From assembly GCA_023443925.1 (NCBI GenBank), contig JAEZSL010000343.1, positions 1-6,561 of the forward strand: a stretch of DNA of 6,561 nt, written 5' to 3'. The notes beneath the pieces are model-generated. The model saw only the letters and a program-made list of their open reading frames with translations. It was not told where the DNA came from and did not search any database. This stretch comes from Bacillota bacterium. Lineage in GTDB: Bacteria > Bacillota_A > Clostridia > Lachnospirales > Lachnospiraceae. This document shows positions 1-6,363 of the stretch, piece after piece (the first letter of the stretch is position 1; each line of letters begins with the position of its first letter). Position numbers and translations under genes: made by a program.

Positions 1-123
1 TGCCCACGGACTTCCTTCAGATTCGTTCTCACGAACGACACCCTTGTCTTAGGCTATGCACTTTCCACTACTAGGATGTGCTAGGGACTTGAACCCATGA
101 GATTGCGCCCATGCTGGGCGCAC
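1..123 (-). mobile_element. 5' end of a group II intron, probably class C, running off the window
   Basis: On the minus strand the sequence from 123 begins GTGCG, the group II intron 5' consensus, and forms a 6-bp stem (GCGCCC / GGGCGC, 105-121). It continues with blocks I recognise from group IIC domain I RNAs such as the Oceanobacillus iheyensis intron: GGGTTCAAGTCCC, TAGCCTAAGACAAGGGTGTC, and AATCTGAAGGAAG followed by GTGGGCA. Between the last two is a hairpin closed by a GTGA (GNRA) tetraloop (23-38). The position, six bases past a terminator stem and in the same direction, is the known target of class C introns. The reverse transcriptase gene and 3' end would lie outside the window, so completeness is unknown. 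Confidence 0.8.
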
Positions 124-160
124 CTAAGAAAGGACCCGCAGATTTATTCTGCGGGTCCTT
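124..160 (-). terminator. Strong intrinsic terminator of the surface-protein gene
   Basis: The arms at 130-142 and 148-160 form a perfect 13-bp stem with a 5-base loop, GC-rich in the middle (GGACCCGC). On the minus strand it is followed by TCTTAG; together with the stem end this gives CCTTTCTTAG, a short and interrupted U tract cut off by the intron start at 123. The tract may have been longer before the intron inserted. It is the first convincing terminator after the stop codon at 338. Confidence 0.8.
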
Positions 161-169
161 AATCATATT

Positions 170-215
170 CACTATTTACTTCATCTTTTTCACATTATTT
201 ACTTCGTCTTTCTCA
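170..215 (-). repeat. Second tandem pair of the 23-bp repeat
   Basis: Plus-strand copies at 193-215 and 170-192 match the copy over the stop codon closely. The 193-215 copy differs from the 332-354 copy at only two positions, and the 170-192 copy at three. On the minus strand both read TGA.AAAG..GAAGTAAATA, so each carries the same TAA triplet that ends the gene. The terminator follows 10 bases further on. Confidence 0.75.
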
Positions 216-308
216 CACTAACGCCCATGCTTTTTGGGCATAAATCGTGAAGAATAGCCTCTTTTGCTATTCTTCTAATGACTCGCATGTATCTCGCGAG
301 GCAATTCA
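216..308 (-). other. Hairpin-rich segment between the two repeat pairs
   Basis: This 93-bp stretch separates the two pairs of 23-bp repeats. It holds a perfect 10-bp hairpin (arms 249-258 and 266-275, 7-base loop), a 5-bp hairpin with a palindromic CTCGCGAG arm (282-300) and a weaker GCCCA/TGGGC hairpin (223-239). None is followed by a U run. Its edges carry a partial repeat start (CACTA, 216-220) and a partial repeat end (TTCA, 305-308), as if about 84 bp had been inserted inside a repeat copy. No open frame is seen. It would be transcribed as part of the 3' untranslated region. Confidence 0.45.
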
Positions 309-354
309 CACTATTTAATTTGTATTTCTGACACTATTTACTTCGCCTTTCTCA
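309..354 (-). repeat. Tandem pair of 23-bp repeats overlapping the stop codon
   Basis: On the plus strand, 332-354 and 309-331 are two adjacent 23-bp copies, both beginning CACTATTTA. The copy at 332-354 contains the last codons and the TAA stop of the large gene, so the end of the coding sequence (RKAK-stop) is written inside a repeat unit. The second copy is more diverged (AATTTGTATTTCTGA in place of CTTCGCCTTTCTCA). A second pair lies further downstream at 170-215. Confidence 0.75.
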
Positions 355-3300
355 CACCATTTTCATCGATTTCATAGCCATCAATCTTCGTGCTACTGGC
401 GAGAGAACCATTGGTATTGAAATAATACCATTTGCCATCAATCTCCCACCAGCCGGTGAGAACCTTTCCTTCTTTGTAGTACTGATACTGTCCCCCATCA
501 TCCAGCACCCAGCCCTGTGCGGTGGCGGGGTCAATAGTCAGCTTAATGAAGCGGTGCAGCATGGCAGCAAACTCTCCGCGGGTAGCATTAGCTTTCGGAT
601 TAAATTTATTATCTGTACCACCCATTATAATCCCGGTCTGCTGCATGGCTGTTACTGCTGTTTTGCATTCAGGTGCAATGCCGGAAGCATCTGTATAAGC
701 AGCTTCCTTTCGAACTGCCGGCAGATTATATCCGGTGGTTTTTATAAAGTTTGCAAAAATTACGGCAATCTCCTCGCGGGTTACCTCTTTGTTAGGTGCA
801 AACTGCCCGCTGCCCATACCTGAAAGGATGCCTTTACTATACGCCCATTGGATATACGGACGGTAAACACTGTTATCCTTCACGTCCGTAAAGCTGTTCG
901 TTTTATAGAGACTTGTATCCACGCTGGCCAGTCTGCCAAGAACCGTTACCAGCCTACCTCGTGTAATAGCTGTATCGGGAGCAAAAGTAGTTTTGGTGAT
1001 CCCGGTTATAAGGCCCCGGCCTGTGACATAATCAATCGCATCTTTTGCCCAGTGGCTGCCGGTATCAGTGAACCCGGTTGACAGAGCTTTATAACTAATA
1101 CCATACACTGAGAAATGATTCGTATTAAAGATCAGGCTACTGCTGTTTGCGTCGTAGGCTGACCCAGGAACACGGGTAGTCCTGCCCTTGCTATCCACAT
1201 AAACGATATGCAGGTAACCCACTGCTTCTTTTTTATCAGGTGTATAAGGGATGCTCACATAAACCTTTCCAGCTCCAAAATTTGTTACGTTTTTCGTACC
1301 ATTTTCGTAACTTGCTTTAAAATCGTACACCGGTCGGCTGCCAATGGCCTTCTTCGCTTCTGTACCAAGCTTCGAAGCATTTATTTTGACTGCAGTAAGC
1401 TGGACATCCGCATTGGCCTGCCGGTTAATTTCCGTAACCGCCGCAAGGTTAATACCAAGAGTGATATCCGGCCGGTCAATGGCAAGTTCCACACCTGCGA
1501 CCTTGTTGTTTATGATTTGCTGCTGGATTGTTTTCGGTAAATTTACTGTAACTGCGGATGCATCGTTGCCATCCGTTGAGACATTGATCACCACCGTGAT
1601 TTCACCTGCATTCACACCCTTTTGGGTAGCTGCTGCCCTGGCGTTGGCAATGGCATCGGAAATGTTCCCGGCGGTAATACTGATATTAGCATTGCCCTTG
1701 CTGTCAACAACTGCATTACTCTTAACCTGACCGAAAACCGGTTCGGTGCTGGAAGAAACGGGAGACGTACCAGAACCATTACTTCCGGAATTTCCACTGC
1801 TTCCAGAATTTCCGCCGTTGCCGCCGCTTGAAGCTGCATTCACACTAATTGTAAAGTCCTGGGTAAAAGGTGTTGTAGCCGAAGCTCCGTTCTCTATGGC
1901 AGCAGTAACAATTATGGTTCCGGCGGCTCTTGCGGACAAGATATTGCCGTTTAGAGATGCTCCTGTCGTTCCTGCGTTCTTAATGCTCCATACGATGGTC
2001 TTATTGGTTGCATTGACAGGACTTACAGTACCCAACAAGGTTATATCTCTTCCTGCCGTAACGGTTGCAGCTACCCCGGTAATGCCCGTTACCGGTACGA
2101 AAGCTGCGGGTGCTTCATTTACCGTAATTGTAAAGTCCTGCGTATAGGGTGTGGCTGCCGAAGCCCCGTTCTCTACGGCGGCGGTAACAATTACGTTTCC
2201 GGCGGCTGTGGCAGACAAAATATTGCCGCTTAACGCTGCTCCTGTAGTACCGGCATCTTTAATACTCCAGGTAATCGTTTTGTTGGTTGCGTTAATGGGA
2301 TTTACAGTACCGGTCAGGGTTATGTCTGTTCCGGCCGTAGCACTCACTGCTACTCCCGTAATGTCCGTTACCGCTACAAAAGCCGGAGGCGCATCATTTA
2401 CCGTAATCGTAAAGTCCTGGGTGTAAGGGGTGGTGGCTGATGCACCATTGGCTATGGTAGCCGTTACGATCACTGTTCCGGCAGCTGTCGTGGACAGCGT
2501 GTTCCCCGTTCGGGTTGCTCCTGTGGTTCCCGGGCTTTTTATTGTCCAAACGATAGTCTTGTTGGTTGCGTTAGCGGGTATTACAGTTCCGGTTAAGTTT
2601 ATATCGGTTCCTGTTGTAGCTGATGTGGCTACACCTGTAATATTCGTTACTGCTTTAAAGGCAGAAGGATCTACGTTTACCGTAATTGTAAAGTCCTGCG
2701 TATAAGGTGTATTAGCCGTAATACCGTTTTCTATAGTGGCCGTTACAATTATGGTTCCGGCCGACGTAGTGGAAAGCGTATTGCCATTAAGAACCGCACC
2801 TGTACTACCTGCATTTTTAATGCTCCATACAATAGAATTGTAGGTTGAATTAGAAGGCGTAACGGTTGCCGTTAAGACCAAGTCCGTCCCCTCTGTGGCT
2901 GTTACATCTATCCCGGAAATGTCGGTTACCGGTACGATTACCGGAATCAAATCCTGACCGGCTATAATATTCCCATTTGTATCATTAATTTGCGGATAAT
3001 ATCCTTCGGTATAAACCCACGGATTCTGCGTCAATGCAGCGGGGAAACCGGATTCCTCACACATTTGCAGCGGGGTTTTGGAAACGCCGTTTTCCCTATC
3101 CGAATCATCCCCAATAATATTTGGTGATGTTCCATTCTCCAGCACAATCATACTTGCAGCGGCTACATTGCCGGTAGCTGTGCTGCCTTCTATGTTTCCG
3201 CATACACGCCCTGCCGTATTACCGGTGACGCTGGAATTGAATGCAGCGCAATTTTGCAACGTTGCACCATTTCTAATATAACCTGCCAAGCCACCGGTAT

Positions 3301-6193
3301 TCTGTCCTAGATTGTTTATATTGCCGGTTGCATAAGAGTTTTGCAGTGTTCCGGCATTCATACTGCCAACCAGACCTCCGACATTAAATGAACCGCTTAC
3401 ATCCGTAGTAGTATAACAATTGTTTATTGTTATTGCTAAAGACATACTACCCACTAAACCGCCGGCATTGTTCTGACCAGTGACGGAGCCGGTAACATAG
3501 CAATTTTGCGCTATACCATCCATATTCATAAAACCAACTAAACCGCCGACGTTTACGTTTGCATTGACATTTACTCCCACAAGTCCCAGATTTTCTATTG
3601 AACCATTGTATACGCTGCCAAATAATCCCTGGCAAATTCCACTTGGCCTGTTTATTGTCAATCCGGTTATGGTATGTCCCTTGCCATCAAAATGGCCTCT
3701 GAAAATATAGGTTCCGTCCTTTCCAATGGGCACCCAGCCTCCGTTTGATGTATACTCCGATAAGTCGATATCATTGGTTAACTCATAATACTTGGTGGTA
3801 TACATGGTAGCCGAAGAATTGTTATTAATAAATTCCGACAGTTTTGCCAGCTGTTCTTTCGTTGCAATCTGATAAGGACTATCTTCCGTACCATCTCCGC
3901 CTGCAAATGGCCCATTATTTGGCGGTAAAGTAACGGTTACTTGTACCACGTGGGTTTTTACACTATCTGCACCCGGTGCACTCACTTCACAGTAATAATA
4001 ATACGTTCCTGTTGATAAGTCATGGGGAATCGTAAATAGAGCATTGTTGGCTCCGGATACTGCCGTGCCATTGCTGTTGCTGTCATTCGAACTGGTGAAC
4101 CATTGGTATGCAGCTACCGCATTTTCTGTTGCACTTGCCTCCACTGATATTGTTTCTGTAATAGCTCCTTTGGTAACGGTTATATCTTCCGGCTGAGTAT
4201 TTATGGTAATAACAGGCTTGCTGCCTTGTCCCAGCCTTACCGTAGTCAGACTTCCCGAAACTGATTTTACAGAGATATTAAGATCTGACGGACTCCCTGA
4301 TATTAAATTTACTGCCGGATTAACATTCCACATTTCTCCGGATACTGAGCTCAAACCTATTGTATTCACAGGTGTTGGATTACTTCCGATACCGTCCTGA
4401 AACTTCATATTGCCCATACCATTCATCATAATAGAAGAAAACGTATCTATTCCTTTGCTGTTGGGGGTAGAATAGCTGAAGACATCACCGCCGTAAGCCG
4501 TAACATCGCCTGAACTGTTATAGGTGAAATAAATAGATTTTATTCCATTACCACCGCTGCTTTGTGAACAGCTGCCGCCTTGTGCTGTCAAATTGCTGCT
4601 GTTAATCATCGTAATACGATTACCGCAATAGATACCGTGACCACCGTCACCGTTACCACTGCCGGTTCCGCCTCCGCCTCCGAAGGCCGTAATGGTTCCA
4701 TACTCAAGCCTGATATCACCGGTACAATGAATACCATTTCCGCCATTGCCGTGTGCGCTGTCACCGCCCCGTGCCGTCAGATTGCTTTCACCGTTTACCG
4801 TAAAGCTTGAGCAATTGATACCGATACCGCCGTTACCGCTGCCAAAGAGTCCGGCATTACCGCCGCTGTTCTGCAGACTGGTACCGCCATTAAAGGTCAG
4901 ACTGCCATTGGTGTCGATCGTTAGATCAGCACAGTTCACAGCTGTTACCCTTGTTCCGGCGGTTCCTTTAACATTTCCCCAAAAGTTTCCAAACCCGCTG
5001 ATGGTAAGATCTCCTATCGCTTCGATTGCAGAGCTGTTGTTGCCAAGCTTAACTGAACCGGCAACCACCAGTTCAGCCGTATCGGTAAAGAGAATTGCCG
5101 GCTCCACTGCGCTCAAAGTTATATCTTCCAGCTTCAGCCTCATATTTTGCCCGCGGGCAATAATACGTATTTGAAGAGTGGCATCCTCACTGTAACTTGT
5201 AATTGTTAGATCGGAGATTGAGGCAGGTATATCTATAAGCGGATATTGGGATGCTGTCATCATAATTTTCAGTGTATCTCCATTTTTTACCGTACCGTCT
5301 CCCAACTTTGCCCCAAGACTACCCCAATGAATATTGTCTGCTGAATTAGCATCAAGGGACACAGTATAAGTACCGCCCTCAGGTGCTCCTCGAAGTGCCA
5401 TCTTTGCATCCTGTACGGTAACAGTAATCTGCGGCACACTTACCCCGGCTGACAAGATATATTGTTCAGGCAGTACAGGAGTAAATACATAAACGCCTTC
5501 CAACTCTCCATTGAATTCCGGAACCGCATTCCATGCTACCGGAACCGTAAGGATATTCTCTTTCTGATTTATCTGCTCTTGAGCTACGGTATCAATTACA
5601 GAATTTTCTGTATTCACATTCCTATCATCGGCAGAAGCAGTAGAATTCTCGTCCGGTATTTCTATATCGTCCGTGTTACCTTCCGCTTTGGGAGTCTCTG
5701 CAGACTGGCTTATAGAGGGATCAGCGGATGATGTATTCTGTTGGTCCACAGCCGTTTCTGCCAGTACATCCGGCTGGTTTTCTATTGATTCTTCTGCTGG
5801 GATATCCATATCATCGGCTACCGTTACTGCTGTAATTTCTGAGTGGTTTTCACCGGATTTTTCTTCGGAAACACCTGTATTTTCTCCTATTACCACCGGT
5901 GATTCCGTCTGGTTTTCTGCAGGCTCCGCCTCAGGCGTATTTGTCTCGGCCCCAGCCGGTTCCATCCGTGCCACGGCCTGCAGTGTATCCGGCAGATTTA
6001 AATCATTAACAAATGTGCCCAGGGGCACCGTTTGATTTGCCGTTTCCGCTTCTATGTTTTCAAATGCGGCAATTACTGTGCCGGTGCCCGCCGGCAATAT
6101 TTCTGCCGATGTGGTGATCGGCATCATAACCAGTACTGTAACCACAACCAATACCATTGCCAGAATTCGTTGGGGCAGTTTGCGATTGCTCAT
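338..6193 (-). CDS. Large modular surface protein with GLUG, Ig-like, SLH and cell-wall-binding repeats
   Basis: The product is 1,951 residues from the ATG that follows the RBS. Residues 1-30 are a signal peptide (basic MSNRKLPQR, hydrophobic core, likely cleavage after ITTSA). Residues 41-76 and 214-261 look like the two halves of an Ig-like domain, separated by an acidic Ser/Thr/Glu-rich stretch. Residues 270-655 are a Gly-rich, beta-helix-like region with GIxC rungs. Residues 661-757 form an Ig-like domain (QPEDITV...YQWF...YYYYCEVSA). Residues 763-1080 hold GLUG repeats. Four 93-residue Ig-like repeats fill 1081-1452, then a Gly/Ser hinge (1453-1483), a pre-anchor domain (1484-1704, ending in NTNHFSVYGISY), three SLH domains (about 1707-1885) and one choline-binding-type repeat (about 1893-1946). 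I infer a secreted, wall-anchored stalk or adhesin. No enzyme motif was seen. The ligand cannot be told, and no named gene is recognised. It has its own promoter and terminator. Confidence 0.93.
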   Translation of the reverse strand: MSNRKLPQRILAMVLVVVTVLVMMPITTSAEILPAGTGTVIAAFENIEAETANQTVPLGTFVNDLNLPDTLQAVARMEPAGAETNTPEAEPAENQTESPVVIGENTGVSEEKSGENHSEITAVTVADDMDIPAEESIENQPDVLAETAVDQQNTSSADPSISQSAETPKAEGNTDDIEIPDENSTASADDRNVNTENSVIDTVAQEQINQKENILTVPVAWNAVPEFNGELEGVYVFTPVLPEQYILSAGVSVPQITVTVQDAKMALRGAPEGGTYTVSLDANSADNIHWGSLGAKLGDGTVKNGDTLKIMMTASQYPLIDIPASISDLTITSYSEDATLQIRIIARGQNMRLKLEDITLSAVEPAILFTDTAELVVAGSVKLGNNSSAIEAIGDLTISGFGNFWGNVKGTAGTRVTAVNCADLTIDTNGSLTFNGGTSLQNSGGNAGLFGSGNGGIGINCSSFTVNGESNLTARGGDSAHGNGGNGIHCTGDIRLEYGTITAFGGGGGTGSGNGDGGHGIYCGNRITMINSSNLTAQGGSCSQSSGGNGIKSIYFTYNSSGDVTAYGGDVFSYSTPNSKGIDTFSSIMMNGMGNMKFQDGIGSNPTPVNTIGLSSVSGEMWNVNPAVNLISGSPSDLNISVKSVSGSLTTVRLGQGSKPVITINTQPEDITVTKGAITETISVEASATENAVAAYQWFTSSNDSNSNGTAVSGANNALFTIPHDLSTGTYYYYCEVSAPGADSVKTHVVQVTVTLPPNNGPFAGGDGTEDSPYQIATKEQLAKLSEFINNNSSATMYTTKYYELTNDIDLSEYTSNGGWVPIGKDGTYIFRGHFDGKGHTITGLTINRPSGICQGLFGSVYNGSIENLGLVGVNVNANVNVGGLVGFMNMDGIAQNCYVTGSVTGQNNAGGLVGSMSLAITINNCYTTTDVSGSFNVGGLVGSMNAGTLQNSYATGNINNLGQNTGGLAGYIRNGATLQNCAAFNSSVTGNTAGRVCGNIEGSTATGNVAAASMIVLENGTSPNIIGDDSDRENGVSKTPLQMCEESGFPAALTQNPWVYTEGYYPQINDTNGNIIAGQDLIPVIVPVTDISGIDVTATEGTDLVLTATVTPSNSTYNSIVWSIKNAGSTGAVLNGNTLSTTSAGTIIVTATIENGITANTPYTQDFTITVNVDPSAFKAVTNITGVATSATTGTDINLTGTVIPANATNKTIVWTIKSPGTTGATRTGNTLSTTAAGTVIVTATIANGASATTPYTQDFTITVNDAPPAFVAVTDITGVAVSATAGTDITLTGTVNPINATNKTITWSIKDAGTTGAALSGNILSATAAGNVIVTAAVENGASAATPYTQDFTITVNEAPAAFVPVTGITGVAATVTAGRDITLLGTVSPVNATNKTIVWSIKNAGTTGASLNGNILSARAAGTIIVTAAIENGASATTPFTQDFTISVNAASSGGNGGNSGSSGNSGSNGSGTSPVSSSTEPVFGQVKSNAVVDSKGNANISITAGNISDAIANARAAATQKGVNAGEITVVINVSTDGNDASAVTVNLPKTIQQQIINNKVAGVELAIDRPDITLGINLAAVTEINRQANADVQLTAVKINASKLGTEAKKAIGSRPVYDFKASYENGTKNVTNFGAGKVYVSIPYTPDKKEAVGYLHIVYVDSKGRTTRVPGSAYDANSSSLIFNTNHFSVYGISYKALSTGFTDTGSHWAKDAIDYVTGRGLITGITKTTFAPDTAITRGRLVTVLGRLASVDTSLYKTNSFTDVKDNSVYRPYIQWAYSKGILSGMGSGQFAPNKEVTREEIAVIFANFIKTTGYNLPAVRKEAAYTDASGIAPECKTAVTAMQQTGIIMGGTDNKFNPKANATRGEFAAMLHRFIKLTIDPATAQGWVLDDGGQYQYYKEGKVLTGWWEIDGKWYYFNTNGSLASSTKIDGYEIDENGVRKAK
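356..1075 (-). other. Cell-wall anchor: three SLH domains followed by a choline-binding-type repeat
   Basis: SLH 1 (1075-917) runs FTDTGSHWAKDAIDYVTGRG to ITRGRLVTVLGRLA. SLH 2 (898-737) runs FTDVKDNSVYRPYIQWAYSK to VTREEIAVIFANFI. SLH 3 (703-539) runs YTDASGIAPECKTAV to ATRGEFAAMLHRFI. The usual TRAE signature appears as TRGR, TREE and TRGE. SLH domains bind pyruvylated secondary wall polymers. The following segment (517-356) contains GWVLDDGGQYQYYKEGK, GWWEIDGKWYYFNTNG and IDGYEIDENGV, the aromatic and Gly pattern of choline-binding or cell-wall-binding repeats. Carrying both anchor types in series is less common than carrying either alone. Confidence 0.88.
1838..2953 (-). repeat. Four tandem 279-bp units encoding 93-residue Ig-like domains
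   Basis: The four units run 2953-2675, 2674-2396, 2395-2117 and 2116-1838. Each has the order VTxITGV...GTDITLTGTV.P.NATNKTI.WSIK..GTTGA.L.GN.LS...AG..IVTA.I.NGA...TP.TQDFTITVN. All four have identical length, and the similarity is plain at DNA level (for example GTAAAGTCCTG recurs on the plus strand at each unit end). They resemble Big_2-type bacterial Ig domains and probably act as rigid spacers. Unit 1 (nearest the N-terminus) is the most diverged, which fits growth of the array by duplication of the later units. Confidence 0.88.
3191..3631 (-). repeat. GLUG-type repeats with an exact 28-residue period
   Basis: The motifs QGLFGSV, GGLVGFM, GGLVGSM, GGLVGSM, GGLAGYI and GRVCGNI begin at residues 855, 883, 911, 939, 967 and 995, exactly 28 apart. 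Between them recur QNCYVTG, NNCYTTT, QNSYATG and QNCAAFN. This is the GLUG motif pattern known from bacterial surface proteins and some secreted proteases. The array is preceded by the usual lead-in (GTEDSPYQIAT, then YYELTNDIDLS and FRGHFDGKGHTITGL, residues about 768-848). The last unit is degenerate. Confidence 0.85.
4484..4828 (-). repeat. Gly-rich GIxC rung repeats in the beta-helix-like region
   Basis: Four units of roughly 29-33 residues each start with a Gly-rich turn and a short strand: GIGINC, GNGIHC, GHGIYC and GNGIKS (residues about 456, 485, 518 and 548). Each is followed by a strand ending LTARGGD, ITAFGGG, LTAQGGS or VTAYGGD. The periodic pattern with stacked Gly and Cys positions suggests coils of a right-handed beta-helix. 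That fold is an inference from the repeat pattern, not from a recognised family. Three of the four units carry Cys at the same place. Confidence 0.6.
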
Positions 6194-6200
6194 ACCTATA

Positions 6201-6208
6201 ACCTCCTT
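6201..6208 (-). promoter_or_regulatory. Ribosome binding site fixing the start at 6193
   Basis: The minus strand carries AAGGAGGT at 6208-6201, a near-perfect Shine-Dalgarno sequence, 7 bases before the ATG at 6193-6191. This decides the start in favour of ATG (protein MSNRKLPQR...) over the TTG 11 codons upstream, which has no comparable site and would put the RBS inside the coding region. Confidence 0.9.
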
Positions 6209-6216
6209 GATATTTT

Positions 6217-6230
6217 GTGCTTTCAAGCAC
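6217..6230 (-). promoter_or_regulatory. Inverted repeat in the leader
   Basis: The minus strand reads GTGCTTGAAAGCAC, a perfect 6-bp inverted repeat around a 2-base centre. It sits about 18 nt downstream of the likely transcription start and 8 bases upstream of the RBS. It could be an operator or a small leader hairpin; the sequence alone does not decide. The only alternative in-frame start (TTG at 6226) falls inside it. Confidence 0.4.
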
Positions 6231-6254
6231 CCTTGTATATTGTTTTATCGCCCT

Positions 6255-6260
6255 ATTATA
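6255..6260 (-). promoter_or_regulatory. Probable -10 box for the surface-protein gene
   Basis: The minus strand reads TTGTATAATAGGG, containing a perfect TATAAT hexamer at 6260-6255, in an AT-rich stretch just after the upstream terminator. Transcription would begin near 6248, giving a leader of about 55 nt. No good -35 match is found at 16-18 bp spacing; the region there is only T-rich. The promoter may depend on an activator or use an AT-rich upstream element. Confidence 0.6.
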
Positions 6261-6291
6261 CAACTTCCCTCTAAACAAAAAATAAACAGAC

Positions 6292-6325
6292 AAAAATCGA
6301 CCCCTACACCAAAGGCAGGAGTCGA
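6292..6325 (-). terminator. Intrinsic terminator of the upstream regulator gene
   Basis: On the minus strand an imperfect hairpin (TCGACTCCT pairing with AGGGGTCGA, one mismatch; arms 6317-6325 and 6297-6305) is followed directly by five Ts (6296-6292) and further T-rich sequence. It lies about 40 bases after the stop of the BTAD-type gene and before the -10 box of the next gene, so it should separate the two transcripts. On the plus strand the hairpin is followed by A residues, so it would not act as a terminator in that direction. Confidence 0.75.
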
Positions 6326-6363
6326 AAAAATGAATAAGTTTATTTTGTATTAATAAATATGGC

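Noticed and set aside
105..240. The decamer AGCATGGGCG occurs on the minus strand both in the intron's first stem and in the hairpin-rich segment (near 222-231).
   Set aside because: The shared stretch is short and part of self-complementary sequence in both places. Nothing beyond it aligns, so common origin is not supported.
249..275. The 10-bp hairpin as a terminator for the large gene.
   Set aside because: No run of U follows on either strand. The hairpin at 130-160 is much stronger and better placed.
170..354. A CRISPR array, considered because of the spaced 23-bp repeats.
   Set aside because: The copies are directly adjacent in pairs with no regular unique spacers, one overlaps a coding sequence, and no cas gene is visible.
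1746..2705. Three long plus-strand open frames in a row opposite the Ig-like repeats.
   Set aside because: They have the same 279-bp period as the minus-strand repeats and are the antisense reading of those repeats. They have no RBS and their protein is low-complexity Val/Ala/Pro sequence.
6194..6226. An 11-codon N-terminal extension starting at TTG 6226.
   Set aside because: The strong AAGGAGGT lies inside this extension, 7 bases before an ATG that begins a textbook signal peptide, so the ATG at 6193 is preferred.
6060..6293. Alternative minus-strand open frame overlapping the gene start.
   Set aside because: It crosses the promoter and RBS of the large gene in another frame and shows no protein-like features; it is a chance frame.
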